From Hevea brasiliensis (taxonomy: Eukaryota; Streptophyta; Magnoliopsida; Malpighiales; Euphorbiaceae): a stretch of 64,000 bases of DNA. Position numbers and translations under genes: made by a program. Shown in pieces: positions 1 through 11,183 of the stretch. The DNA is taken from contig NC_079505.1 in NCBI RefSeq assembly GCF_030052815.1, positions 29,140,992-29,204,991 on the forward strand, written 5' to 3'. Numbering within the stretch: position 1 is the stretch's first letter; each line of letters begins with the position of its first letter. The notes beneath the pieces were generated by a model that had not been told where the DNA came from, did no database searches, and worked only from the letters and a program-made list of their open reading frames with translations.

Positions 1-3000
1 TGTCATCTCAGCCACAGTTGCAAAAAGACTGATGAGAAAAGGCTGTGTAGCCTACCTAGCACTTGTGGTGGATACTAGGCAGGCTAAGCCATATCTGTGT
101 GACATACCCATAGTATGAGACTTCCCAGATGTGTTTCCTGAAGAATTATCTGGCTTGCCACCAGAATGGGAAGTTGAATTTGCTATTGAGATACTGCCGG
201 GTACAGCACCAATCTCTATTGCTCCTTATAGGATGGCACCTACTGAGTTAAAGGAGCTAAAAATCCAGTTGCAGGAGTTATTGGATAAGGGGTTCATATG
301 CCCCAATGTGTCACCATGGGGAGCTCCAATGCTGTTTGTAAAAAAGAAGGATGGGACTTTGAGGTTATGCATCGATTACCGGTAGTTGAATAAAGTGACT
401 GTGAAGAACAAGTATCCATTGCCTAGAATTGATGATCTGTTTGATCAGTTGAAGGGAGTAGGAGTATTTTCTAAAATTTATCTCAGATCAGGATATCATC
501 AGTTGAGGGTGAAGGATGCAGATGTGCCAAAGACTGCATTCAGGACCCAGTATGGGCAGTATGAGTTCCTGGTGATGCCCTTTGGCCTAACAAGTGCACC
601 AGCAGCATTCATGGACCTTATGAACTGTATCTTCCATCCATAACTAGATCGGTTCGTAATGGTCTTTATTGATGATATTTTGGTGTATTCCAAGACCAGG
701 GAAGAATATGATGAGCATTTGAGGATTGTTCTGCAAACCCTGAGAGAAAAGAAGTTGTATTCTAAGTTGTCCAAGTGTGATTTCTGGTTCAGTGAGATTG
801 CATTCCTTGGATACATAGTGTCAGCTGATGGGATTAGAGTGGATCCCAAAAAAATAGAAGCAGTGATGGAATGGAAGCCTCCCAGAAATACAACTGAGGT
901 CAGAAGTTTCTTGGGGCTAGCTGGGTATTATAGAAGATTTGTGAAGGGATTCTCTTTAATAGCTGCTCCAATGACCAAGTTGTTACACAAGAATGTCATA
1001 TTTGACTGGAATAAAAAGTGTCAAGCCAAATTTGAGAAGTTAAAGGCTATGTTGACAGAGGCACTAGTGTTAACACAACTAGTGTCGAGAGAGGATTTTG
1101 TGGTCTATAGTGATGCCTCACATAATAGGCTAGGGTGTGTATTGATGCAAGAGGGGAAGGTGGTCACCTATGCTTCCAGGCAGCTAAGGCCACATGAACA
1201 GAACTACCCTACTCATGATCTAGAACTTGCAGTAATTATCTTCGCACTAAAGATATGGAGGCACTACTTGTATGGTGAAAAGTGCTAGATTTACACAGAC
1301 CACAAAAGTCTAAAATATTTGCTAACCTAGAAGGAGCTCAACCTTAGACAGAGGTGATGGATTGAGTTCCTAAAGGACTATGATTGTGAGATTGACTACC
1401 ATCCTGGGAAGGTAAATATAGTTGCAGATGCTTTGAGCAAAAAATCTATCACAGCTTTGAGATCATTGAATGCCCATCTATCCTTGGCTCAAGATGGAGC
1501 TATTTTGGCTGAATTGCAAGTGAGGCCAAACCTGCTACAGCAGATTTTAAATGGCCAGACGGTAGATGAGAAGTTAATGGCTACTATGACAAAATCTTAG
1601 AAGGGAAGGCAATTGACTATGAGGTAAAAGCAGATGGGTGTCTGTACTACAAAGGAAGAGTGTGTGTACCAGATGATGGGGAATTGAAAGCCAGTATTCT
1701 AAAGGAGGCAGACACCAGTGTTTATGCTATGCATCCAGGAAGTACAAAAATGTATCATGATCTGAAGCTTCAGTTTTGGTGACTAGTATGAAGAAGGATA
1801 TAGCTGACTATGTGACTAAATGCCTGAAATGTCAGCAAGTCAAGGCAGAACATCAAGTTCTATCGGGTTTGCTACAGCCCATACGTATACCTTAATGGAA
1901 ATGGGATCGGGTCACCATGGATTTTGTAAGTGGTCTACCTCTCGCCCAGAAAAAGCATGATGCAATATGGGTGATAGTAGATAGATTGACAAAGTCAGCA
2001 CACTTTCTGCCAGTTAGGACTGACTACTCACTGGAGAAGTTAGTAGAATTGTATATCAGTGAGATGGTTAAACTGTATGGAATTCTACTTTCTATCATAT
2101 TTGATCGAGACCCAAGGTTTACATCGAGATTTTGGAAGAAGTTGCATGAATCCTTGGGTACACAACTCCACTTTAACACAGCTTTTTATCCTCAGACGAA
2201 TGGGCAATCAGAAAGAATAATCTACGTAAACATTGAAACTAATTGAATTAATACAAATATTGAACTGAAATGATAATAATAACATGAGATATATGTTAGG
2301 TCTTTGAGGATATGCTGAGGAGTTATGTCATCGAGTTTAAGGGAAGTTGGGATAGATATCTCCCACTGGTAGAATTTGCATATAACAATAGCTACCAAGC
2401 TAACATCCAAATGGCCCCTTATGAAGCACTGTATGGGAGGAAGTGTAGAACTCCAGTATGTTGGACTGAATTGGGCGAAGATAAACTGGTAGGACCAGAC
2501 CTTGTGAAACAGACTAAGGAGAAGGTAAAGTTAATCAAAGCCAATCTGAAAGTTGCCTCAAATAGACAGAAATTTTATGCCGACTTGAAGAGAAAAGAAA
2601 TAGAATATGCAGTTGACGACAAAGTGTTCCTCAATGTGTCACTGTGGAAGAAGTTACTAAGGTTTGGAAGAAAAGGTAAGTTAAGCCCTAGGTTCATTGG
2701 CCCATATGCAATCATTGAACGTGTGGGACTAGTGGCCTACAGGCTAGCTTTACCACCAGAGCTGGACAAGATCCACAATGTGTTCAACATATCTATGCTA
2801 AGAAGATACCGCTCAGATCCTTCACTTGTCATCTCCATGGAAGAAATTAAAGTACAACCGGATTTGACATATGAAGAAGAACCTATACGGATCCTTGCTC
2901 GGGAAGTGAAAGAGTTGAGGAATAAACAGATTCCACTGGTGAAAGTGCTTTGGAGGCACCACAACACCGAGGAGGCAACTTGGGAAAGTGAAGAGACGAT

Positions 3001-3043
3001 GAGGCAACAGTTCCCTCAGCTGTTTGCATTAGATAAATTTTGA
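1..3043 (+). pseudogene. Element A: decayed Ty3/gypsy pol (end of protease, RT, RNase H, integrase, chromodomain-like tail)
   Basis: This is the 3' part of a chromovirus-like polyprotein; its 5' part lies outside the window. In order it shows a protease tail, reverse transcriptase with an FIDD catalytic box (about 665-675), RNase H (YSDASHN near 1108), a damaged zinc-binding region (about 1700-1850), an integrase core with D, D and E in [15 protein letters not shown] and GQSER (1917-2220), and a tail ending in a chromodomain-like segment (about 2880-3030). In-frame stops lie at 116-118, 383-385, 641-643, 1286-1288, 1328-1330 and 1355-1357. Frameshifts occur around 1560-1600 and 1780. The copy is non-functional. 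The tail (YEEEPIRIL...KVLWRHH...ATWE) is what I associate with Tekay/Del-type chromoviruses; the lineage is inferred. Confidence 0.93.
2226..2299 (+). other. 74-bp GT...AG intron-like insertion inside the integrase coding region
   Basis: Homologous elements B and C read straight from the integrase GQSER motif into ILEDML. Here an AT-rich 74-bp segment intervenes. It begins GTAAAC, ends TATATGTTAG, and has CTAAT near 2239 as a possible branch site. The upstream frame ends exactly at 2225 and the downstream frame begins exactly at 2300, so removing the segment joins the two frames in phase 0. No target duplication is visible. It could be a fortuitous insertion rather than a spliced intron. Confidence 0.5.
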
Positions 3044-3052
3044 GGACGAAAT

Positions 3053-3072
3053 TTAAATTAGAGGGAAAGAGT
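3053..3072 (+). other. Element A polypurine tract
   Basis: A purine-rich stretch containing GAGGGAAAGAG lies just before the 3' LTR and just after the pol stop codon, where the plus-strand primer of an LTR retrotransposon belongs. Confidence 0.6.
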
Positions 3073-4456
3073 TATAACACCCTCACTGTAGCAATTCTAT
3101 ACATTCTACTGTAAAGGTGACCGGTGTCGGTTCGGACAGCTAGAACGTCTAGAAAAAATATTTAGACTAAAGTGAGGAGCCATAATTAACTCAAATATTA
3201 ATAAGAAAAATTTAGAAAAAATTTTAGAAATAAAATACAACCAAGTTAAATGAGTCGGTGCCCTAGCGATGGGTAACCCAGTGGGAAGTTGCGGTCTTCG
3301 CAACTAGAAGCCCTAAACCCGGGAGAAAATTCATGAAATAATTTTTGGAACTCCAGAGAAGAGTCATTGAGGTTTCTATGGCATTAGAATGCCAAGAAAA
3401 TGCTTAGAAAAATTTTTTGATCGGTACAGACAATTTTAGTCTGTTAAGCTAAACGGAGGGCATTTTGGTCATTTCATCTTTAGAGATGATTTTTTGCCGA
3501 CTTGTCCAGTTAATTAAATAATTATTATGACATAAAATGCGAATAAATATTGTTAAAAATTTAATTAAAAATGAGTACAAAAGAAAAATGAAATAAATGT
3601 CATGTTTATGACATAAGCATGATGTAACTAAAGCCTCCACCCAATCATAATTTAACAAATTAACTAAAGAGATAAAAATGAAACAAAAATGAGATTAAAA
3701 ACAAAAAATCAGTAGCCTCTTCTTCCATAACAGCCGAACCAAAAGAAAAAGAGAGAGAAAGAGATAAAGTCCTCCATTGAGGCACTCATCAAAGCTCCAA
3801 AACCTAGCCAACTACACCATAAAATCTCATAACCCCTTCATGAAAAATTGATCTTACACCTTGGGCAAGTTAGAGCCAGCAAAAAGAAGAAGGAAAAAGA
3901 AGGTTTTACAAACTTGGGAGTTAGCTACAACAAGGTTAGTGCCTTATTTTTCTCTCTTACATCTTTATTTTTTGTTAGAACAATAAATTAAGAAAGAATT
4001 GAAAATTTTGAAGCAAACTATACATGTTAGGGTTTCTTTAAATTTCAGCAGCCATGAACTTCCATGAGTTTGATGGCTTTTGATGGACTTAAAATGTTGT
4101 AGGGATGTCCCTTGATATATATATAAGTGAGATAAAAACTTTAGTTGTATGTATAATGCAAGATTTGAGAAATTGAGAACTTAGGATTTTGAGCAAACTG
4201 AGGTTTTGCTCCTATAATGGTGTAGGAACATTTTAATGGTCAATTAGTGACCATTTGGTAAGTTTTTAAACTGAATATGAAGTGAATTGAGTCATTGAAT
4301 GTTGGAAAGGGTAGGCTGCCTTGTGTGCTGCAGTCTGGACTCTTAGAGTCCAATGTGTTTGGAGAGCCTTAACTGAACTTGTGTAACTCCAATTGGTGCA
4401 AGGCCAATTGGAGGGGAAAATAGATACATAATGCCACAACTTTGGTGGAGGAACCT
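3073..4456 (+). mobile_element. Element A 3' LTR, piece 1 of 3
   Basis: The LTR starts TATAACACCC, a mutated TGTAACACCC. It is interrupted at 4456 by a solo LTR. Its sequence resumes at 8532 and again at 12773, for a reassembled length near 3.2 kb. This matches the 3,125-bp reversed solo LTR at 35470-38594. It holds a 5S-like block (3243-3290) and a splice-donor-like AAG|GTTAGT at 3932-3940. Confidence 0.88.
3243..3290 (+). other. 5S rRNA-like block in LTR A
   Basis: The block contains AGTTAAATGAG followed 13 bp later by GATGGGTAACCCAGTGGGAAGTT. This has the order and spacing of the plant 5S rRNA box A (AGTTAAGCGTGC) and box C (GGATGGGTGACCTCCTGGGAAGT). Related blocks lie at 4625-4673, 56530-56580 and, reversed, 38379-38424 and 63815-63870. 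Confidence 0.6.
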
Positions 4457-5000
4457 TGTAACACCCTCACTGTAGCAATTCCGTACATTCTACTGTTCTG
4501 GTGACTGATGTCGGTTCGGACAGCTAGAACGTCTGGAAAAATATTTAGACTAGTGTGAGGAGTCATAAATAACTCAAATAATGGTAAGAAAAATTTAGAA
4601 AAAAATTTTGAAATAAAATACAACCAAATTAAATGAGCTGGTGCCCTAGCGATGGGTAACCCAGTGGGAAGTTGTGGTCCTCACAACTAGGAGCCCTAAA
4701 CCCGAGAGAAAAATTCATGAAATATTTTTTGGGACTCCAGAGAAGAGTCATTGAGGTTTCTATGGCATTATAATACCAAGAAAGTCTTAGAAAAATTTTT
4801 AGATCGGTATAGACGATTTTGGCTCAATAAGCCAAATGGAGGGCATTTTGGTCATTTCGTCTTTAGAGATGATTTTTGACCGACTTGTCCAGTTAAGTAT
4901 ATAATTATTATGACATAAAATGTGAATAAATATTGTTAAAAATTGAATTGAAAATGAGTAGAAAAGAAAAGGAAAGAAAAATGAAAGAAATTAGGAATTA

Positions 5001-5018
5001 TGACATCACATGATGTCA
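5001..5018. promoter_or_regulatory. Palindrome TGACATCA-CA-TGATGTCA in LTR A
   Basis: This is a perfect 8-bp inverted repeat with a 2-bp spacer. The half-sites resemble bZIP-type TGAC cores. It lies upstream of a 5'UTR-like, pyrimidine-rich stretch and a splice donor, so it may belong to the LTR promoter. The role is inferred. Confidence 0.45.
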
Positions 5019-7189
5019 TTAAAATACTCCCACCCAATCACATTGTGACACATGGCTATAACTCACTTAAAATGAGTAAATGGGCAGAAAAATTAACCAA
5101 ATTTTCTGTCTTTCCCTTACCTCCAACCAGCGGAAACCATTCCCAAAACCCTTTCCACCATTAAAGCTCCCTTAAGCTTCATTTCCCACTTCAATTCACC
5201 TCAAAACCTCATCCTTCCTTCACTAAAAATTTCCCTTACCACTAGAGCAAAACTTGGGGAGCAATTAGAAGAAGAGAAAGTGAAAGAAAGTGAGGTGTGA
5301 ACAAGCTTAGAAAATCATCCAAGAGGTTAGTGCCATATTCTTTGCTCTTACCTCCTTCTAAACATAAATTTAAGCTAAGCTAAGTTGAAAACTTGTTGAA
5401 AATTTAATTAAAGATGCATGATTATATTCCATGAAATTTTTGCAGCCATGAGGAACCTTGAGGAAATTATGATTTTGATGGAATTAAATTTGATTAGTAA
5501 TGTTCTTGATGAGTTGTATATGGTAGAAGTTGAACTATAAGGTCTTATGCATGAATTGAGGTATTGGAAATTAGGGTTTCGAGCTATATTAGGGTTTGGC
5601 CATATTGTTGGTGAATGGAAGTTCTAATGGTCAATTAGTGACCATTTGGCTAAGTATAATATGAAATTGAAGTGAATTGTAGCTTTGGATTTGAGGTTGG
5701 GTGTGCTGCCTTGAGTGCCCTGCAGGTCTGGATGTGAGTTCAGTATGTTTGGGCAGCTATAACTTGAGTTGTGTAGGTTCAATTGGTGCAAAGCCAATTG
5801 TACATGAAACTAGACACATAATGGCACAACTTTGATGGAGGAACCCTGTCCAGAAACCAATCATAGGATGCCCTAAAAATTGACCAAATCCGGGTAACAC
5901 ACATTCTGCCTAGGCAAAATGACTAAATGAACAGTATTCATTCATTTGGTCATAACTCATTGTATAAATGTCCAATTAACCTGAAATTTATATCAATAGA
6001 AAGCTTAGACAATTTAGGACAACTTTCATGAAGGACACAACTCCAAATTTTGATTAGAACTTAATGAAATTGCCCACCAAACTCAAGACACCAAAACTGC
6101 CAGAATGGATTCTGCCCAGAAATTTTGGGTACTGCCCTATCTGGCCAGTTATGGTAAAATGGCCATAACTTGAGCTAGAAAACTCTAAATGGAGTGATTC
6201 AAAAAGGGAATTAAAGAAGACATAATAAGGAACAACTTTGATGAAGAAAAGTTAGCCTAGTTTCCACTGTAGAATTGTCCAATGGAATAGTAAACTTAGG
6301 TAATCAAAACTGAAAATTTAGAAATGCATCTAGGGGACTTTAAAATGCAATTGACAATTAATACTAACAAATGTAAAACTCAAAATGTGGGATCTTGGTG
6401 TAATTAGAATAAACATATCCATTAAGTATGAAAAAGTCAACATTTTAGTTGACTAGTAAGGCGAATAGTAATCAAAATGGTTAGCAAATTAATATGAAGA
6501 CCTAGAACCAATTCTAAGCTTGAATGCTTAGAATTGTATGACAAAAGGGGACTATGCAACTTAGTCAAAATTGATAGAGGGAAATTAAGGCCATAAATTT
6601 GAAATCCATGAAATGTTCACGGATTACTTGAAACATTAAAAGTAAGTCATCTAATTGATGTGAATAGGTAGTTAGGGCTTATATGCCCATCACAAATAGA
6701 ATTCATAAATATTAGTAATTCAACTTAAAACAAAAAATTTGTAATTACATAAGTAGATTTTTGAATCTATAAATGAGAAAGGACAAGAAAAAGTATTTTG
6801 AGTACAGTGGTACATGAACACCATTGTTGTGAATTGAGATCCAAAATGAATGATGTAAGGATATAATGAATAAATATATGAATTATGATGAAGGTAAAAT
6901 GGCACATGAACACCATTGTTGTGAATTGAGATCCAAAATGAATGATGTAAGGAATGTATGAATTGTGATGAATGTATAAACTATACAGAATTGTGATTTA
7001 GAAATTTATACTTTTGCTAAGAACAAAATTAAAATGTTATAAATTATAATTGGAACTTATAATGAAATAATGAAATAAAAAGACATTAATATTTAATGGT
7101 ACTTATGTTCCCATGTATCGCCTAGACATGTATGCCAGATTGGATAGATTGGCATACCAATAAGGTATTATTTTAGCAGTACTGCGAAA

Positions 7190-7290
7190 GGCTTTATGCC
7201 TGTATTCATGGCTTTATGCCCGCACTCATGGCTTTATGCCCGTATTCATGGCTTTATGCCCGTGCTCATAGCTTTTATGCCCGATTATGT
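7190..7290. repeat. 20-bp minisatellite in LTR A
   Basis: Four near-perfect 20-bp units of the form GGCTTTATGCCCGTATTCAT are followed by a degenerate fifth. The same array occurs in the other long-subtype copies (59027-59120, and reversed at 61491-61563) but is reduced in the short subtype (near 36420). Confidence 0.85.
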
Positions 7291-7834
7291 GTTATCATGG
7301 CTTTTTAGCCATTCTGATTGCATACGTGGTTGATGTTCCACGTCCCATGGTATGACGGCCCGAGGCACCGCGGTGTCCAGTGCCAACGACCCGTTATCCA
7401 GTTTAGTCAGCCTGTCATAGGTTACTTGGACAGTGAAATTTATTGAAATAAGTTAAGAATATTAGCAATTAAAAATATTAGAAATTAAACAAATGAGTAA
7501 GACGACCTAAAATAAATAAGAATAGTTATTTAGTAGAAAGTACTGAACGAAATGATAAAAAGATTAGCAATAGAAATATAACTTAAATAAATATTACAAA
7601 TGCACTTTTTCATATTAATATAAAGCTAAGAATAATATTCTTGGATTTTTTTTGGGATGGTACATTATTACTATGAATTTAGGAATTAAGCACTTCTAAA
7701 GAGGAATAAAGTAGAACAAAAGATAGTTGATACTAAAAGTATTATATTAAATTAGATTAATTTCCAGAGTATCCAAATTATGATCCATTCTTTCTTTATT
7801 TGTATGTATTATTTCTTGTTATATTATTGCACCA

Positions 7835-7852
7835 CTAAGCAGCAATGCTTAG
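7835..7852 (+). other. Conserved LTR stem-loop CTAAGC(N6)GCTTAG
   Basis: This is a perfect 6-bp stem preceded by GCACCA and followed by CGC. The same hairpin is kept at 59734-59751 and, reversed, at 36105-36122 and 61075-61091. A degenerate copy lies at 9659-9676. In family B it appears with compensated stem changes. Confidence 0.6.
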
Positions 7853-8531
7853 CGCTATGGATTTGTTTCCTCGTGCAGGTACTGAAGGTAAAGCCCAGAA
7901 AAAAATATATATTAAACAGAGATTTTTGAGTTATGATCTGCAGAAGTGTCTGAAGTATTCAAGGTTGTCACCTCCTCAGCAATACATGTAGATAGGGCCC
8001 ATATAGATCATCTTTTGTATTTTGTATAAAATGCTTAATTATTGTATTGTACTGTAGATTATGAAAAGGTAATTAATAGGAATGTGATGTAAACTAATAA
8101 ATTAGCTTTTTCATTATGTAATTAATTTATACATCATGTAAATTACGAAATTATGTAATTATTTTATAAATTATGTAATTAATGGAAATTTGAAAATTTT
8201 GATATATGTAATAAGCATGAATGAATTTGTACAAATGAGTATGGATTTGAATTACATAATGATTTTTGAAATGATGATATGAGTATGGATGAATTATTGT
8301 ATTGAAAATATTGATGAGATTTTTAAATAGGTAAAATATTGAAATACGCCAAACGATAATAAAATAAGGGAAACTCCATTAGTTTCTCCGTCAAAAAATA
8401 ATTGATATTAAAAGTTAATAACTTGAAAATGGTTAAAGGAAATAAGATAAAATAAGATAGGGTGCTCCGGCACCAAATGTAGCACTCCTTGCTCAGCTAC
8501 ACTATAGTCGGGCAAGGGGTATCACAAACCT

Positions 8532-10094
8532 TACCCAGAAAACCAACCTAAGTAGCCCTAAAAATTAACCTAAACTGGGTGACCAATATGCTGCCCCTGG
8601 AAAATGACCAAATGAACAATGTTTATTCATTTGGTCATAACTCACTGTAGAAATGTCCATTTGACCTGAATTTGAAATCAATGGAAAGCTTAGACAATTT
8701 AGGACAACTTTCATGAAGACCATAACTCTAAATTCTGACCAGAACTAAATGAAATTGTCCATCAAAATCAGGATATCAAAACTGCAGAATTGATTCTGCC
8801 TAGAAATTCTGGAATAATTGCAATCCAGTCAGTTATGGTATTTAGGCCATAACTTGAGCTAAAAAAACTCTAAATGGAGTGATTCAAAAAGTGAAATGTA
8901 ATTAGACACAATAAGAAACAACTTTGATGAAGAATATTTGGCCAAATTCTCACTGTAGAATGGCCTAATGGAATAGTGAACTCTAACACCCAAAAACTGA
9001 AATTTTGATTTATTCTCTATTGGTTAGAAGTATGGATTGGCAACTAATGCCAACATTTTTGGGAACCAAAATGTGGTAAATTTATGTGATTAGGACTCAT
9101 GTAACTATTATGCATTGAAAAGTCAATAATTTGACCTAAATAGTAAAATGAATAGTAACCTTATATGTAAAACATGAAAATTCAATCAATAACTTTGTAA
9201 TGTGCCCTAGTACACCTAGTAAGATTGGTTTGGATAGGTTGGCATGCCAATAGGGTTCAGTTAGTAGGACTTCACATGGCATCATGGCATTCTGTGATTT
9301 TATGGCTTTTAGCCATTCTGAGATTATGGTGATACTTGGCCGTGTGCCCAATGTTTATTACAGCTTATTAGCTGTTCTGTTGCACACCGAGAGATACATA
9401 CGTGACTGATGGTGTGACGACCCGAGGTACTTGGTACCCAGTGCCAGTTCACCCGTTTATCCAGTCCAGTCATCCAGTATAGGTTACTTGGGTAACAAAA
9501 AATGCAAGTTGATAAATTTAATGAAATAATGGATATAACAAGTACCAAATAAATAATATTACAAATAATTACAAATAATTTGTCTGCATGAGACATCGAT
9601 ATATACACATTGCATGATTATTTTCTTTTAGTTTTTTTTTATTTTATTTTTGGCACCACTAAGCATTATTACTTAGCGCGTTACTTTTTGCCACGCGTAA
9701 GTTCTGGAGAGACTGACAGAGAGCCTAGTAGACCACAAATTGGATAAGGCCGTTCACAGTTCTGCATAGTGTTCGTGTCACCTCACAGACTTCAGTGCAT
9801 TGGTAGGATACTAGGTCTCATTTTGGTATTTTGTACTGTTTGTATTTTGTAATTAAACTTTTATTTTCTCATTTATAGTTGAAACTCATGTAATATATTT
9901 TGGTATTAATGCAAATATTTGTAAATTGTGTTTATAAATGAAAATTGAGTATTTATTTATGATTTGTACATTATTATCATGTAAAATGAATGAATGACAA
10001 ATAGAAGAATTTTGAGAAATGGTTGAGAAATATTGAGATTTTGTTGATATAATGGAGTTTGAGAATGATGGGAAATGTTTTGGAAGTGTTTTTC
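8532..10094 (+). mobile_element. Element A 3' LTR, piece 2 of 3
   Basis: The host LTR resumes directly after the AACCT duplication with the same body seen in other copies. It includes the AAATGAACA...TTCATTT hairpin (about 8610-8640) and the CTAAG/CTTAG stem-loop (9659-9676). It ends in TTTTC at 10090-10094, the target duplication of the composite insertion. Confidence 0.85.
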
Positions 10095-10179
10095 TATAAC
10101 GATCGGGCTCCCACCACTAGAGGAATTGTCCGCTTTGGCCATAAGCCTCACGGTTTTGTCCCATAAGTGGAATGGAGAA

Positions 10180-10240
10180 CTTCCCAAGAGGTCACCCATC
10201 CTAAGATTTCTCTCAAGCGAGCACGCTTAACCATGGAGTT
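10180..10240 (-). other. 5S rRNA-derived region, TRIM left LTR
   Basis: On the minus strand this reads GAACTCC...GTTAAGCGTGCTCG...GAGAG...TAGGATGGGTGACCTCTTGGGAAGT in pieces. It matches plant 5S rRNA from about nucleotide 42 to 100, including the internal RNA polymerase III promoter boxes A and C. In Cassandra elements this is a derived promoter, not a ribosomal gene. Confidence 0.85.
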
Positions 10241-10541
10241 CTTCCAACTCTCCAGGCCATTCCACCAAAAGGCGCCTCTAGTGATTAGTTCCCCCATTTT
10301 ATATATCATTACTTTTTGAACCCAAGACCATCTCCATGCTTTGCCGATGTGGGATTTCCCTAAGGGACCTTTCTCCCCCCCTTTCGGGACTCAGCGTCCT
10401 CGCTGAGGTTTGCCCCACCATCGCCCAAGAGGACACGCGAGCGGCTCTGATACCAATTGTAACGATCGGGAACCAACCACTAGAGGAATTGTCCGCTTTG
10501 GCCATAAGCCTCACGGTTTTGTCCCATAGGTGGAATGGAGA

Positions 10542-10603
10542 ACTTCCCAGGAGGTCACTCATCCTAGGATTTCTCTCAAGCGAGCACGTTTAACCCTGGA
10601 GTT
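10542..10603 (-). other. 5S rRNA-derived region, TRIM right LTR
   Basis: This is the second copy of the same 5S-like stretch. It has GATGAGTGACC in place of GATGGGTGACC, so box C is slightly decayed here. Confidence 0.82.
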
Positions 10604-10720
10604 CTTCCAACTCTCCAGGCCATTCCACCAAAAGGCGCCTCTAGTGATTAGTTCCCCCATTTTATATATCATTACTTTTTGAACCCAAGACCATCTCCGT
10701 GCTTTGCCGATGTGGGATTT

Positions 10721-11106
10721 ATCAATTATTTAATCAAAATCGAAATAAAATTCAATAATAAAATAAAACTGTAGAAAATCACATATAAAATAATTGTTAA
10801 AATATTAATTTAAAATTTCATTTAATAACAAACTTAATGCTAAGAAATTTTAAAAGGGACTAAAACGGTGCCATGTACTATAATTACCACTCACCTGAAA
10901 CCTCCAAAATAATAGCTAGATTCAATAAAAGAGAGACAATTTCAGCTGACAGAATGAATATTTGAATCTCCTACATATCCAAAATATAGAAAAAAAATAT
11001 TAAATATTAATAAAATAAAATAACTTATATATATATATATAGGTGAACAGTGAAGCACCGACGAAACAGGGACGCTTCCAATAAAGCACCGACGAACAGG
11101 GACGCG

Positions 11107-11183
<77 letters not shown>

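Larger units (their letters stand above)
4457..8526 (+). mobile_element. Solo LTR, Ty3/gypsy family A long subtype, nested in LTR A
   Basis: This 4,070-bp LTR runs from TGTAACACCC to ...GGTATCACA with no internal region. It is flanked by a perfect 5-bp target duplication AACCT (4452-4456 and 8527-8531), and the interrupted host LTR sequence continues directly across it. It is therefore a true insertion later reduced to a solo LTR by recombination between LTRs. It contains a 5S-like block (4625-4673), a TGACATCA palindrome (5001-5018), a splice-donor-like AGAG|GTTAG at 5326, a 20-bp minisatellite (7190-7290) and a stem-loop (7835-7852). Confidence 0.95.
10095..10720 (-). mobile_element. Cassandra-type TRIM retrotransposon
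   Basis: Two similar LTRs (10095 to about 10369, and 10458-10720, the second cut at its far end) flank a short non-coding internal region. Read on the minus strand, the primer site GGTATCAGAGC (10444-10454), complementary to initiator methionine tRNA, follows the upstream LTR. A purine tract with a G7 run (about 10368-10385) precedes the downstream one. Each LTR contains a stretch very close to 5S rRNA, the defining mark of the Cassandra family. There is no coding capacity; such elements depend on other retrotransposons. Confidence 0.85.

Noticed and set aside
1..3043. Endogenous pararetrovirus or envelope-bearing retrovirus
   Set aside because: Domain order protease-RT-RNase H-integrase with flanking LTRs and a chromodomain-like tail is that of a Ty3 chromovirus. 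No envelope or movement-protein frame is present in elements A-C.
7190..7290. Telomeric or centromeric satellite
   Set aside because: Only 4-5 units, confined to one LTR subtype at a fixed position.
10299..10593. Overlapping frames of about 85 codons on both strands in the TRIM
   Set aside because: They are chance frames through non-coding TRIM LTR and internal sequence. The same text recurs without frame conservation.
10180..10603. True 5S rRNA genes
   Set aside because: Only the 3' half of 5S is matched, with many differences, and both copies sit inside TRIM LTRs. They are derived promoter sequences, not rRNA genes.
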